Notes: generated by a model from the letters alone, not told the origin. A stretch of 64,000 bases of DNA from an uncultured Oscillospiraceae bacterium (GCA_934569045.1 CAKTJX010000008.1:1-64000); one strand, 5' to 3'; shown: positions 1 to 8,654, counted from the first letter of the stretch. Numbers and translations: made by a program.

Positions 1-126
1 CGCTTAAACAATTCCATTAATTGTCCAAGGTGTTTTAGTTTGTCTTTACGTTATTCAATTTACAAGGTACAGCCGCTATCAAGGAGATAGCTTCTATAAG
101 CTATCACAGGAGCCGTCATTTGTCAA
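1..126 (-). other. Putative rRNA-operon leader running off the left edge
   Basis: No open reading frame. Read on the minus strand, a TTGACA at 121-126 is followed by a weak -10 (TAGCTT, 17-base spacing). A small hairpin (GATAGC / GCTATC, about 87-105) comes next. After that is a stretch near 50-75 with the wording CCTTG-AAATTGAATAA that is typical of 16S leaders and 16S-23S spacers in Clostridia. A second TTGACA promoter lies just upstream. Two stacked strong promoters plus this leader suggest that a 16S gene starts beyond base 1. The inference rests on resemblance only, because no rRNA sequence is inside the window. Confidence 0.4.
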
Positions 127-190
127 GAACTTTTTTACAAATCTTTTCAAATTTCGACACATCCGTGTCGCGCTCCGTGAAAGCTTTGAT

Positions 191-219
191 ATGATATCAT
201 CCGGTTTCCGATTTGTCAA
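191..219 (-). promoter_or_regulatory. Strong sigma-A promoter, probably rrn P1
   Basis: On the minus strand TTGACA (214-219) is followed after 17 bases by TATCAT (191-196). It lies just downstream of the hpf terminator and reads away from hpf, so it must drive something left of the window. With the second TTGACA at 121-126 it forms the tandem layout usual for rRNA operons. Confidence 0.6.
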
Positions 220-237
220 GCACTTTTTCAAAATTAC

Positions 238-271
238 GCAAAAAACTTCCGGGGCCCGCTTTGGGCCCCGG
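238..271 (-). terminator. Intrinsic terminator of hpf
   Basis: A 9-10 bp GC stem (249-258 with 262-271) is followed on the minus strand by a T-rich tract (about 240-247), 18 bases after the hpf stop codon. Confidence 0.9.
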
Positions 272-288
272 ATAGACTATCTCAGGAA

Positions 289-825
289 TTATTCGGTATC
301 ATCGATCAGGCCAAAGCCGCCGTCATTTCTCTTATAGACGATGGCGAAGGTTCCGCCGTTATCGGTATCCCGGAACGCAAAGAACGAGTGGTTCAGCAGT
401 TCCATCTGAAGCACTGCTTCTTCCCTGGTCATAGGACGCATATAGAAGTGCTTCTCCTTGGTGATGGAGATAGCCCCCTCCTCCTGCTCCGGCACAAAAG
501 ACGTGACCTCCACGCTACGGCTGAACGCATCCTGCCGCAGGCGGCGGGCCAGTCTGGTTTTATTTTTCCGAATCTGCCCCTCAATGGTGGCAACCGCCGC
601 GTCAATGGAGGCAAACATATCAGAAGTGCTCTCACTGGCACGGAACCAGGTTCCGGCACCGTGAACAGTCAATTCTGCCTTATTCTGGTTTTTCTCTACA
701 GAAAATACGATGAGTGCCTCCGCGTCATCCTCGAAGTAGCGGGCCAGCTTCATAACCTTTTTTTCGGCGTAAGCATGGACGTTTTCGGGCAGCTTCACTT
801 TCTTTTCACTGTACTGAAACTTCAT
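289..825 (-). CDS. hpf: Ribosome hibernation promoting factor, long form
   Basis: 178-residue protein of the S30AE/HPF family. The N-terminal domain (about residues 1-100, beginning MKFQYSEKKV) binds the small subunit at the tRNA/mRNA channel. The C-terminal domain (about 120-178, with FYMRPMTREEAVLQMELL and the GLIDD end) makes the dimer that joins two ribosomes into a 100S particle; this domain marks the long form found in Firmicutes. The reading frame is open for 27 more codons upstream, but the ATG at 825 has AAGGAG 8 bases before it and opens exactly at the family's usual N-terminus. The gene lies 77 bases downstream of a DUF4364 gene, probably in one transcript, and ends at a strong terminator. 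Confidence 0.95.
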   Translation of the reverse strand: MKFQYSEKKVKLPENVHAYAEKKVMKLARYFEDDAEALIVFSVEKNQNKAELTVHGAGTWFRASESTSDMFASIDAAVATIEGQIRKNKTRLARRLRQDAFSRSVEVTSFVPEQEEGAISITKEKHFYMRPMTREEAVLQMELLNHSFFAFRDTDNGGTFAIVYKRNDGGFGLIDDTE

Positions 826-902
826 AATCGGCAGCTCCTTTCGTATGCACCGTTTATCCGGTGTACACAAACTATACCACGATTTACCGATTTCGACAAG
901 GG

Positions 903-1445
903 TCACTCCCCTGCCTTGTCCTCCTCGTCCAGAAGCTCCGCCATGGTCAGGTTGTAGAGATTTTCCGCCTTCTGTTCAAACAGCTTGCTCAGCCGGACGG
1001 CCTGCCGCTGATTGGGGGCCAGCAGCTCCAAGGTCATCAGGTTGCCCACCTCATCGTCCAGGGCCATAATCACGGAAAAATCTCCGTTTTCCCGCGGGAT
1101 CACCTGAGTTTTGACAAAGCTGGATCGGCGCAACGCCCGGTTAAACTTGGCAACGGCGTTTTCTGCCTTGCACTTGACGGTGTAGGCAACGGAATCCTCC
1201 GTCAGAGCGCCGTCGGCCCGGCCCTTCTCCGTGATCTCATAAGTCTGGTTTTCCAGCTCCCGCAGATGGCCGCTTTCCACCATCTCCGGGACGGCAGTGC
1301 AGATATCAAAATAGCTGAGGCACTCATCCTGATAGCACAGTTCATAAAGCTGCTGAATGTTGATGGGGTAGCTCACCCGGGCCATCACAAACAGTACCAG
1401 GACCTTCACATCCATCATATCATGAATAAAACCCAATCTCTGCAT
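903..1445 (-). CDS. DUF4364 family winged-helix protein
   Basis: 180 residues. It matches the DUF4364 family of Clostridia. The first 70 residues look like a winged helix-turn-helix (a helical stretch followed by ELENQTYEITEKGR, the wing). The remainder is a mixed domain with LEL repeats near the end. The function of the family is not known; DNA binding is inferred from the fold type. The start chosen is ATG 1445, eight bases after AGAGG; an in-frame GTG nine bases earlier would sit on the ribosome binding site. A TTGATT-N16-TATAAT promoter lies just upstream, and hpf follows on the same strand. Confidence 0.8.
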   Translation of the reverse strand: MQRLGFIHDMMDVKVLVLFVMARVSYPINIQQLYELCYQDECLSYFDICTAVPEMVESGHLRELENQTYEITEKGRADGALTEDSVAYTVKCKAENAVAKFNRALRRSSFVKTQVIPRENGDFSVIMALDDEVGNLMTLELLAPNQRQAVRLSKLFEQKAENLYNLTMAELLDEEDKAGE

Positions 1446-1465
1446 ATGCTTCACCTCTTGGTATC

Positions 1466-1493
1466 ATTATACGAAATCCCCGCAAAAAATCAA
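1466..1493 (-). promoter_or_regulatory. Promoter of the DUF4364-hpf unit
   Basis: TTGATT (1488-1493), 16 bases, TATAAT (1466-1471) on the minus strand, about 20 bases upstream of the DUF4364 start codon. Confidence 0.7.
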
Positions 1494-1542
1494 GCACCTG
1501 TTGTGCCCTTCCCGCATATTTTGGCCCAAAGGAGGAATTGCC

Positions 1543-2277
1543 ATGCCAAAACTCTGGGCTTTGGGCACCACACCGGCCCATAAGGCCGCGTGCAGGCTGC
1601 TTGAGACCGCTTATTCCATCACGGATTCTTTGGAGCCGGGCATTGCGGGGGTTCTATTGGATGTTCCCAGCTTCCGCGGCCCGCTGCTGACACCGGAGAC
1701 CCTGCTGTCCCAGCTGCCAGCAGGGACTGCCATCATCGGCGGGAACCTCACCGCAGTTCAAAACATGGGGCATCCCCTGTTAGATCTGCTGGCAGACCCG
1801 GAATACGCCGCAAAAAACGCAGACATCACCGCCCGCTGCGCCATCCGGCTGGCCTGCGGACGGCTGGAGCAGACCCTGGACGCGCTCCCCGTCCTGGTGA
1901 TCGGCTGGGGCCGCATCGGGAAATGCCTGGCAAAGCACCTGCGGGCGCTGGATGCTCAGGTCACGGTCTACGCGCGGCAGCCCAAGGACCGGGCCATGCT
2001 GGCCGCCCTTGGCTACCGGGTACTGCCCGATGGGCCGGAAAACTGCGATTTAACACACTTCCGTCTGATTTTCAACACCGCCCCAGCGCCAATGCTCTCC
2101 GAAGAGAAAACAACAGCCCTGGACTCCTGTCTTCTTTTCGATCTGGCATCCACGCCCGGAATGGCCGGAGAGCGGGTTATTACCGCCCGGGGGCTGCCTG
2201 GGCTGCTGGCCCCGGAAAGCTCCGGGCAGCTGATCGCCCAAACGGTTCAAAAGCTCTGGAAGGAGGAAATGCTGTGA
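1543..2277 (+). CDS. dpaA: Dipicolinate synthase subunit A
   Basis: 244-residue NAD(P)-binding subunit of dipicolinate synthase (SpoVFA). The complex makes pyridine-2,6-dicarboxylate in the mother cell for loading into the spore core. The Rossmann motif G-x-G-x-x-G is at residues 121-126 (GWGRIG), after an N-terminal domain related to D-isomer dehydrogenases. It is shorter than the Bacillus protein (about 297 residues). The ATG at 1543 follows AAAGGAGG by seven bases. The last codons overlap the start of the B subunit. Upstream CATATTTTG near 1514 loosely resembles a sigma-K -10 element, which would fit mother-cell expression, but this is weak. Confidence 0.9.
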   Translation: MPKLWALGTTPAHKAACRLLETAYSITDSLEPGIAGVLLDVPSFRGPLLTPETLLSQLPAGTAIIGGNLTAVQNMGHPLLDLLADPEYAAKNADITARCAIRLACGRLEQTLDALPVLVIGWGRIGKCLAKHLRALDAQVTVYARQPKDRAMLAALGYRVLPDGPENCDLTHFRLIFNTAPAPMLSEEKTTALDSCLLFDLASTPGMAGERVITARGLPGLLAPESSGQLIAQTVQKLWKEEML

Positions 2278-2846
2278 ACATCGGGTTCGCATTCTGCGGT
2301 TCATTCTGTACATATTCCGCCGTCTTTCCGGTTCTGGAAAGGCTCTGCAAGGAGCATTCCGTCACTCCCATTTTTTCGGCCGCCTCTGCCTCTGTGGACA
2401 GCCGGTTTGGAACCGCCAGGGATTTTCTGGCCCGGGCGGAAACCATCTGCGGTACACAGGCCCTGCAGACTCTGGCAGAGGTAGAACCCATTGGGCCGAA
2501 AAAGCTGCTGGATCTGCTGATTATTGCTCCCTGCACCGGAAATACCCTGGCGAAGCTGGCAAATTCCATAGCCGATGGCCCGGTAACCATGGCGGCCAAA
2601 AGCCACCTGCGAAACGGCCGCCCCATCCTTCTGGCCGTTTCTACCAATGACGCGCTGGCCGGCGCGGCGGAAAACATCGGAAAGCTCCTGGGCCGGAAGC
2701 ACTATTACTTTGTCCCTTTCCGGCAGGACAGCTGGGAGAAGAAGCCCACGTCCCTGGTCGCGGATTTTTCGCTGATTCCCACCGCCGCAGAGGCGGCGCT
2801 GGAAGGACGGCAGGCGCAGCCCATTCTATTAGCAGGAAAGCCATAA
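2274..2846 (+). CDS. dpaB: Dipicolinate synthase subunit B (flavoprotein)
   Basis: 190-residue SpoVFB homologue with the flavoprotein fold. The N-terminus (NIGFAFCGSFCTY) and the segment LLIIAPCTGNTLAKLA at about residue 80 form the FMN-binding core. With DpaA it catalyses the last step of dipicolinate synthesis. The start is the GTG at 2274, because it lies 7 bases behind AGGAGG and overlaps the dpaA stop in a GTGA arrangement. This indicates translational coupling. The pair is direct evidence that the organism forms endospores. Confidence 0.93.
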   Translation: MNIGFAFCGSFCTYSAVFPVLERLCKEHSVTPIFSAASASVDSRFGTARDFLARAETICGTQALQTLAEVEPIGPKKLLDLLIIAPCTGNTLAKLANSIADGPVTMAAKSHLRNGRPILLAVSTNDALAGAAENIGKLLGRKHYYFVPFRQDSWEKKPTSLVADFSLIPTAAEAALEGRQAQPILLAGKP

Positions 2847-2853
2847 TGCCACG

Positions 2854-2880
2854 CACCCGGTTCTGGACAAGGACCGGGTG
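2854..2880 (+). terminator. Possible terminator after dpaB
   Basis: A perfect 7-8 bp stem (CACCCGGT at 2854-2861 region with ACCGGGTG at 2873-2880) stands a few bases after the dpaB stop. There is no clean U-tract behind it, so termination may be weak. Confidence 0.4.
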
Positions 2881-2997
2881 ATGTTGTACTATATAGAAAA
2901 AACTGGTGCAAAAAAATTTTTGAAAAGGCGCAAGGGTTTCCGAAATTTTTCTACTGGATGTTTGAAGACACATTACACACAAAGGAGGCACCCAAAC

Positions 2998-3555
2998 ATG
3001 GATGATGCTGAGATCATCGCACTGTATTTTCAGCGGTCCGAAGGGGCCATTGCCCAGACCGCTTCCAAATACGGAAAATACTGCTACCAAATTGCCTACC
3101 ATATTCTGTCCAGCCGGGAGGATTCCGAGGAAAGTGTCAATGACACCTACCTTGCCGCCTGGAACGCCATGCCGCCCAGGAGGCCCAATCTTCTCTCCGC
3201 CTTCCTGGGCAGGCTGACAAGGTACATCTCCTTGGATCGATGGAAAAAGCGCAGCGCCCAGAAGCGGGGCGGCGGACAGGTCGCGCTCAGTCTGGACGAG
3301 CTTCAGGAATGCGTAGCCGGAGGCAATGACCCCGAACAAGAAGTTGACCGAAAGGAACTCCTGCGGTACTTGAACCGCTTTTTGGATTCTCTGCCGGAAA
3401 CCCAGCGCAAGGTTTTCGTCTGCCGCTACTGGTACTTAGAATCCATCCCGGAGATCGCCGCCCGATTCGGCTTTTCGGAAAGCAAGGTCACAGCCATGCT
3501 GCATCGGCTCCGTGAAAAGCTGCGCGCAAGACTGGAAATGGAGGGACTGCTATGA
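2998..3555 (+). CDS. ECF-type RNA polymerase sigma factor
   Basis: 185 residues with region 2 (DSEESVNDTYLAAWNAMP at about residue 45) and region 4 (SIPEIAARFGFSESKVTAMLHRLRE at about 150-175, the -35-binding helix-turn-helix). The ATG at 2998 follows AAAGGAGG. The stop codon overlaps the ATG of the next gene (ATGA), so the pair is translationally coupled and the neighbour is its likely anti-sigma factor. It is a close paralogue of the sigma factor at 31056: both open with EIIALYF and share RW-x3-(S/T)AQKRGGG. No zinc-finger anti-sigma domain is seen in the partner. The upstream AT-rich region gives no convincing vegetative promoter; self-activation is possible. Confidence 0.9.
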   Translation: MDDAEIIALYFQRSEGAIAQTASKYGKYCYQIAYHILSSREDSEESVNDTYLAAWNAMPPRRPNLLSAFLGRLTRYISLDRWKKRSAQKRGGGQVALSLDELQECVAGGNDPEQEVDRKELLRYLNRFLDSLPETQRKVFVCRYWYLESIPEIAARFGFSESKVTAMLHRLREKLRARLEMEGLL

Positions 3556-5150
3556 AACCAATGGATATTTTGGAAACAATGGGCTCTATCCGGGATGCTT
3601 ATGTCGTGGAGGCCCACGAGGAAAAGAAGCGGCACATCTCCCTGACACGGACGCTGTTAATTGCGGCGATCATTTCTCTGCTTTTGCTGCTGGTGGGCTG
3701 TGCGGTGGTGTATATGTTGCGGTTGCAGGATATGAAGGTTGGAGAAATCACCGTCAGCGAGCCTGCCTGGTCCGGCCCCGGCGGTGAGGAAGTGCCCGCC
3801 ACGGAATGGGTCAAAACAGAGCTGTCCCTTCAGGGCTACAATGGCAGTCCGGAACAGCTGGCCATGCAGGAATGGAATGCGTTCCAAGACAGCTATGATC
3901 CAGACGGAAGCCTGTTGACGGCAAACAATTTCAATGAATCCGGTGTCCCGGCACAATTTAACGAAACCTATGGCTGCTACACCTTTGAGATGGTGGACAA
4001 GCTGCAAGAAATCCTGGACAAGTACAATTTGCAGCCGCTGGGAGCCATCCTGCACTTTGACCGCTGGGAGCAGGCACTGTTCTACCGGGCTTTGCAGATG
4101 CAGCCGCTGGTTTCTGTGGATACAGAGAGTATGGCGGGGTACTTCTTCCCGGAGGGCTCCTTCCATACCGCATTCCGGTATACCCTGCCCGGTGAGGAAA
4201 CCAGGCTGGCAGCCTACACCTATGTAAACGGAGACTACTTCTACCCTTACTATACGGTCATCGGCAATATTGACCAGTGGCAACAATGGCATTACACCAC
4301 TGCTGACGGGGCCGATTTACTGCTGGCTGCCTATGAAAACGCGCTGATGATCATTTATCAGAATGGGAACGACTGGATTCACATTCGTACCGAGAATCCG
4401 GGCTATGACGTATACAATACGCCGAACAAACCCATGACCCGCGAAGCAGCGCAGCGCATTGCGGATATTTTTAATTACAGGCCCAATCCCCAGCCCTGCA
4501 CCGCCGAACAGGTGGAGGCCATGCGGGCAGAGTATCCGGCCCCGGAAAGCAAGGAGCAGTTTCTCGCCTATTCCACATTCGATTCCACCACGGGCTGGCA
4601 GTGGTTTATCAACGAACACAGCGACAGCCTGGAAAACTATGTACAGCATATTCTGGATTACACCCAGAATTACGCCGGAAACGGGAAGGAATATGACGGC
4701 ACAAAAGGCGATATGCTGGATTACTGCTTTTTCGACCTGGACAGTGACGGGGAGCAGGAAATGCTGCTGAAGTATCGGGACACGGGCCGGTACTGGCAGG
4801 TTGTCAAAGTCTTCACGCCGCCCCGCGAAGATTCGCCCAGGGTCTGCTTCCAGTATTTCCAGACCTTGTACGAAGGGCCTATTCTAAGCCGGAGCTATGA
4901 CGAGACGGTCCACGGGTATGGGGACTGCGTTTATACCTACTACCTGGATGGTTCCCTCCATGAATTTTTAAGGCTTTGCTACAACACGGTAAGCAAAACC
5001 TGGCAAAAGGCCACCGTCATTGACGACAGCACGGACGGCGGTACAAAGTGGGAAAGTATTTCCGAAGCAGAAGCCAAGGAAATCCAGACCGGGTATGTGC
5101 CCATGGCGGATTTTGATTGGAATCCCTTGACTGGATTTTTGAGTAAGTAA
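3552..5150 (+). CDS. Membrane-anchored putative anti-sigma/sensor protein
   Basis: 532 residues: about 30 cytoplasmic residues, one membrane helix at 33-55 containing LLLVGCA, and a large outside part. The extracellular part is rich in aromatic and acidic residues. Near residue 395 it carries DYCFFDLDSDGEQEML, a calcium-loop or FG-GAP-like D-x-D-x-D-G pattern. The first 60 residues resemble those of the protein at 31613, including the same LLLVGCA helix at the same position. Both follow an ECF sigma gene with an ATGA overlap, so an anti-sigma role for the cytoplasmic tail is the most economical reading. I do not recognise the outer domain and no ligand can be assigned. The cysteine inside the helix is not a convincing lipobox because of its distance from the N-terminus. 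Confidence 0.7.
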   Translation: MKPMDILETMGSIRDAYVVEAHEEKKRHISLTRTLLIAAIISLLLLLVGCAVVYMLRLQDMKVGEITVSEPAWSGPGGEEVPATEWVKTELSLQGYNGSPEQLAMQEWNAFQDSYDPDGSLLTANNFNESGVPAQFNETYGCYTFEMVDKLQEILDKYNLQPLGAILHFDRWEQALFYRALQMQPLVSVDTESMAGYFFPEGSFHTAFRYTLPGEETRLAAYTYVNGDYFYPYYTVIGNIDQWQQWHYTTADGADLLLAAYENALMIIYQNGNDWIHIRTENPGYDVYNTPNKPMTREAAQRIADIFNYRPNPQPCTAEQVEAMRAEYPAPESKEQFLAYSTFDSTTGWQWFINEHSDSLENYVQHILDYTQNYAGNGKEYDGTKGDMLDYCFFDLDSDGEQEMLLKYRDTGRYWQVVKVFTPPREDSPRVCFQYFQTLYEGPILSRSYDETVHGYGDCVYTYYLDGSLHEFLRLCYNTVSKTWQKATVIDDSTDGGTKWESISEAEAKEIQTGYVPMADFDWNPLTGFLSK

Positions 5151-5160
5151 GTTCAAATTC

Positions 5161-5192
5161 AGGGGGACAGCACGGCCACTGTCCCCCTGTGT
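5161..5192. terminator. Bidirectional terminator between convergent genes
   Basis: A perfect 10 bp stem (5161-5170 with 5179-5188) with an 8-base loop lies between the anti-sigma gene and nadE, which converge. T-rich flanks on both sides are modest. Confidence 0.75.
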
Positions 5193-5206
5193 TATTCAGA
5201 TTGGGA

Positions 5207-7153
5207 TTATAATCTCTCCACTTCCTCCAGCCAAACCCTCCCGCTGGCATCGCTGGGCATGCGCCAGTCGCCGCGGGGGCTCAGGCAGACGGAGCCGACC
5301 TTGACACCGTCCGGCAGGCAGCTCCGCTTGAACTGCTGGGTGAAGAAGCGGCGGTAGAAGGCCTTCATCCACTTTTTGATAGTCTGCTCCGAAAAATCCC
5401 CTTGGAAGGCCCGGCAGGCCAGCGCATAGATTTTCTTCGGGCCGAAGCCGAAGCGGAGCATATAGTAGAGGAAAAAGTCGTGGAGCGCGTAGGGGCCCAC
5501 CAGGTCCTCCGTGTACTGGCTGATCTTGCCGGAGGCATCCGGCGGCAGCAGCTCCGGGGAGATGGGGGTATCCAGAATATCCTCCAGGACTTCCCTCGCC
5601 TGAGCGAAGCTGTCGTTTTCCGCAATGGCGGCAATCATCCAGCGGATCAGGGTCTTGGGAATGGAGGCATTGACACCGTACATACTCATGTGGTCCCCGT
5701 TGTAGGTGCACCAGCCCAGGGCAAGCTCACTAAGGTCCCCGGTGCCGATGACGATGCCGCCCACCACGCTGGCATAGTCCATCAGAATCTGGGTGCGCTC
5801 CCGGGCCTGGGCATTCTCATAGGTGCCGTTGAGCACTGTCTTGTCGTGGTCAATGTCCCGGAAATGCAGGTCCACCGCCTGACGGATGTTCACTTCCTTC
5901 ACGGAAACCCCCAGCTTTTCCATCAGCGTCAGGGAATTCCGGTAGGTCCGGTCAGAGGTGCCGTAGCAGGGCATGGTGACCCCGCAGACATGGCTTGCCG
6001 GTCTGCCCAGCTGGCGCATGGCCTCCACCGCCACCAGCAGGGCCAGAGTAGAATCCAGACCGCCGGAAATGCCCACCACCGCTTTGGAACCGATTACTTC
6101 CAGACGGTGCTTCAGGCCCGCCACCTGCATGCGGAAAATCTCCATGCAGCGCGCGAACCGGTCCGTCTGGCTGTTCGGAACAAAGGGCAGCTTCGCAACC
6201 GGGAAAAGGGCTCCGTCCGAACGCAGGGGCGCTTCGCTGACCCGGATTTCCTCCGATGCGAGCATGGCGGAAAGGGCGGCGGCATTGTCCGCAAAGCTCT
6301 TGTTTTTCCGGCGGTCCGCCCGAATCTGGCCCACATCGCAGTCCCGGATCAGCAGGGTTTCGGAAACGATGGGGTCCTGGGTCTCGCCCAGAAGCGTCCC
6401 GTTCTGGGCAATGAGGCACTGGCCGGAAAAAATCAGGTCCTGGGTGCTCTCCCCGGCTCCGGCGGAGGCGTAGGCATAAATGGAAGTGGTTCCGGCAGAC
6501 TGATGCCGCACCAGCTCCCGGCGGTAGTCCCGCTTGCCGATGGTCTCATTGGAGGCAGAGAGATTCACAAGAACCTCCGCCCCGCTGAGGGCCAGCAGAG
6601 AGGAGGGTGGGACCGTGGTCCAGAGGTCCTCACAGATCTCCACCCCCAGCTTCACCCCGTTGCCCAGAAGCATCAGCGCTTTGGATGCAATGGGCACCTG
6701 AACCGGCCCGGCGGTGGGCAGTTCCAGTGTAACGGTATCCTGCCGCAGCTGGGTTCCGGAGGTGAACCAGCGCTTTTCATAGAATTCATTGTAGTTCGGG
6801 ATATAGGTTTTCGGCACCAGGGCCCGAAGCGTCCCGCCGGACAGCACCGCCGCGCAGTTATACATCTGAGCCCCCAGCCGCAGAGGCATTCCCAAAAGGG
6901 CCGTCACGTCCGGGTGCTCCCGGGAGCAGTCCAGCACCTGTTGCAGCGACAGCAGCACAGCCTCCTGCAAAGCATCCTGGAAAAACAAATCCTGGCAGGT
7001 ATAGCCCGTCAGGCTGAGCTCCGGGAAAACCAGGACATCCGTCCTCTGTTCGTCCGCTTCCTTCAAGAGCCTGCAGTGATCCTCCGCGTTTTTCAGCGGG
7101 TCCGCCACGCGCACCGGGGGTACCGCGCAGGCAATGCGGATAAATGAAAGCAT
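5207..7153 (-). CDS. nadE: Glutamine-dependent NAD+ synthetase
   Basis: 648 residues, the full two-domain form. The N-terminal nitrilase-like glutaminase supplies ammonia; its triad is visible as E45 (FPELSLTGYT), a lysine in LVPKTYIPN near residue 115, and the cysteine of GVEICEDLW near residue 176. The C-terminal synthetase has the pyrophosphate loop SGGLDS near residue 350. It amidates nicotinate adenine dinucleotide to NAD+ with ATP. The start chosen is ATG 7153, six bases after GGAGGG; an in-frame ATG 21 bases upstream lacks such a site. Its promoter seems to overlap the tail of the metK terminator. Confidence 0.96.
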   Translation of the reverse strand: MLSFIRIACAVPPVRVADPLKNAEDHCRLLKEADEQRTDVLVFPELSLTGYTCQDLFFQDALQEAVLLSLQQVLDCSREHPDVTALLGMPLRLGAQMYNCAAVLSGGTLRALVPKTYIPNYNEFYEKRWFTSGTQLRQDTVTLELPTAGPVQVPIASKALMLLGNGVKLGVEICEDLWTTVPPSSLLALSGAEVLVNLSASNETIGKRDYRRELVRHQSAGTTSIYAYASAGAGESTQDLIFSGQCLIAQNGTLLGETQDPIVSETLLIRDCDVGQIRADRRKNKSFADNAAALSAMLASEEIRVSEAPLRSDGALFPVAKLPFVPNSQTDRFARCMEIFRMQVAGLKHRLEVIGSKAVVGISGGLDSTLALLVAVEAMRQLGRPASHVCGVTMPCYGTSDRTYRNSLTLMEKLGVSVKEVNIRQAVDLHFRDIDHDKTVLNGTYENAQARERTQILMDYASVVGGIVIGTGDLSELALGWCTYNGDHMSMYGVNASIPKTLIRWMIAAIAENDSFAQAREVLEDILDTPISPELLPPDASGKISQYTEDLVGPYALHDFFLYYMLRFGFGPKKIYALACRAFQGDFSEQTIKKWMKAFYRRFFTQQFKRSCLPDGVKVGSVCLSPRGDWRMPSDASGRVWLEEVERL

Positions 7154-7182
7154 CGCACACCCTCCACCTAGCATTTTTTCTT

Positions 7183-7211
7183 AGTTTACCACAATCCCCG
7201 CAAAAAAACAA
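7183..7211 (-). promoter_or_regulatory. Probable nadE promoter
   Basis: TTGTTT (7206-7211), 17 bases, TAAACT (7183-7188) on the minus strand, about 25 bases before the nadE start. The -35 lies inside the T-tract of the metK terminator. Confidence 0.45.
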
Positions 7212-7240
7212 CAGGAGCGGCTGTGCTTTTGCCGCTCCTG
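7201..7240 (-). terminator. Intrinsic terminator of metK
   Basis: A perfect 10 bp stem (7212-7221 with 7231-7240) is followed on the minus strand by a run of T residues (7202-7211). Confidence 0.92.
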
Positions 7241-7251
7241 AAGGTTTGCTT

Positions 7252-8397
7252 TTAGATGCCTGCCAGCTCCCGCAGCTGCTGGGCGAGGTCGGTCCGCTCC
7301 CAGGTCTTGCCTTCCACGCCAAAGTGGCCGCGGGCAGCGGTGGAGGCGTAAATGGGCTTGCGCAGGTCCAGCTTGCGGATGATCCCGGCGGGGGTCATGT
7401 CGCAGGTCTTGCGCAACAGCTCTGTAAGAGTCTCATCGGAAACCTTGCCGGTGCCGTAGCTGTCCACCCGCACGGACACGGGCTCTGCCACGCCGATGGC
7501 ATAGGCCAGCTGCACCTGGACCCGGTCCGCCAGACCTGCCGCCACCAAATTCTTTGCCATGTAACGGGCCATATAGGCCGCGCTGCGGTCCACCTTGGTG
7601 GGGTCCTTGCCAGAGAACGCGCCGCCGCCGTGGGAGAAATAGCCGCCGTAGGTATCCACGATGATCTTCCGGCCCGTCAGACCGGTATCGCCGTTGGGGC
7701 CGCCGATGACGAAGTTTCCGGTGGGGTTGATGAAGATGTTGGGCACATCCTTCACGTCAAAGCCATACGCCTGCAGCACCGGGGCAATGACCTGCTCCCG
7801 GATGTAGGCGCGCAGCTTGTCCATCTGGAAATCCGCGCTGTGCATAATGGAGACCACCACGGTATCCACGCCCACGACCTTGCCGTTGTCGTCAAATTCC
7901 ACGGTGACCTGGGTCTTGCCGTCTGGCCGCAGCAGGTCATTCTCCCGGACGCACTCCGTCAGGCGGTTGCACAGGGCCCGGCTCAGAGCCGCGGGCAGAG
8001 GCATCAGCTCCTTGGTCTGGTTGCAGGCACCGCCGAACATCATGCCCTGATCGCCGGCACCGCCCACCTCGTCGTTGGTGCCCAGGGCGATATCCGCGGA
8101 CTGGGTATGAATGCGGCACTGAATCTCCACCGTGTCGGCATCAAAGCCGTCCTCCGGGCGGGTGTAGCCGATGGCCCGGATGGCCTCCCGGGCAACCGCC
8201 GCGTAATCCACCTTCGCCTTGGTGGTGATCTCGCCGCAGATCAGGCAGAAGTTGGTGGTCACCATGGTCTCACAGGCCACCCGGGAGCCGGGGTCCTGGG
8301 CCAGACACGCATCCAGAATCGTGTCCGAAATCGAATCCGCCACCTTGTCGGGATGTCCATTGGTCACACATTCAGAGGTAAAAAGTCTTTTTTCCAT
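7252..8397 (-). CDS. metK: S-adenosylmethionine synthetase
   Basis: 381 residues. It makes AdoMet from methionine and ATP as a homotetramer. Signature segments are visible: GHPDK near the N-terminus (ATP binding), [10 protein letters not shown] in the middle, and [16 protein letters not shown] (phosphate/metal loop). The ATG at 8397 has AAAGGAA in front; an in-frame codon seven residues earlier lies within the ribosome binding region. Expression is controlled by an upstream SAM-I riboswitch with its own terminator, so high AdoMet should stop transcription before the gene. The leader between that terminator and the start codon carries a large palindrome. Confidence 0.98.
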   Translation of the reverse strand: MEKRLFTSECVTNGHPDKVADSISDTILDACLAQDPGSRVACETMVTTNFCLICGEITTKAKVDYAAVAREAIRAIGYTRPEDGFDADTVEIQCRIHTQSADIALGTNDEVGGAGDQGMMFGGACNQTKELMPLPAALSRALCNRLTECVRENDLLRPDGKTQVTVEFDDNGKVVGVDTVVVSIMHSADFQMDKLRAYIREQVIAPVLQAYGFDVKDVPNIFINPTGNFVIGGPNGDTGLTGRKIIVDTYGGYFSHGGGAFSGKDPTKVDRSAAYMARYMAKNLVAAGLADRVQVQLAYAIGVAEPVSVRVDSYGTGKVSDETLTELLRKTCDMTPAGIIRKLDLRKPIYASTAARGHFGVEGKTWERTDLAQQLRELAGI

Positions 8398-8440
8398 TTT
8401 TAATTTCCTTTCTTCCAAATCAGTGATTTACACGAATTCA

Positions 8441-8601
8441 GGGAGGCCGGAAAATGAGATTTTTGATGCATTGGGCGAGAGATTTTGCTTCAGCGCAAGG
8501 AATGGGACAGAGGGAATACTTTGTGTATTTCCTCTGTTCATTCCGCGGCGCTGGGGCAAAAGATCCGCCCAAGGCGCAAAAAGATCATTTTCTGGCCGAC
8601 C
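8441..8601. repeat. 161-bp imperfect palindrome in the metK leader
   Basis: The two halves are reverse complements over almost their whole length, with the axis near 8521. Paired blocks from inside out: 8515-8519/8525-8529, 8507-8513/8531-8537, 8499-8504/8539-8544, 8491-8496/8548-8553, 8483-8488/8556-8561, 8471-8477/8566-8572, then an outer block of about 20 bp (8446-8465/8577-8596) with a few mismatches. It lies between the SAM-I terminator and the metK ribosome binding site, so it is transcribed on every full-length metK mRNA. A MITE-like insertion or a stability hairpin are both possible. No open reading frame lies inside. Confidence 0.75.
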
Positions 8602-8636
8602 AAAAAGAAAACCGCACACCGAAGACCCGATGTGCG
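8601..8636 (-). terminator. SAM-I riboswitch expression-platform terminator
   Basis: An 8 bp stem (8613-8620 with 8629-8636, one T-G pair) is followed on the minus strand by a T-rich tract (8601-8612). It stands about 20 bases after the aptamer, in the usual place for an OFF switch. Confidence 0.85.
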
Positions 8637-8654
8637 TAAAGCGTAGTTATCGAA

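Noticed and set aside
826..906. 27-codon extension of hpf
   Set aside because: It would overlap the DUF4364 stop and the family begins at MKFQYSEKK.
1923..2273. N-terminal extension of dpaB
   Set aside because: The frame is open through dpaA, but the real start is the GTG at 2274 with a ribosome binding site and coupling overlap.
3705..3716. Lipobox (LLLVGC) in the anti-sigma protein at 3552
   Set aside because: The cysteine lies near residue 49 after a charged cytoplasmic tail, too far for a normal lipoprotein signal; a plain membrane helix is more likely.
5402..7147. 581-codon open frame on the plus strand opposite nadE
   Set aside because: Same reason: nadE on the minus strand explains the region.
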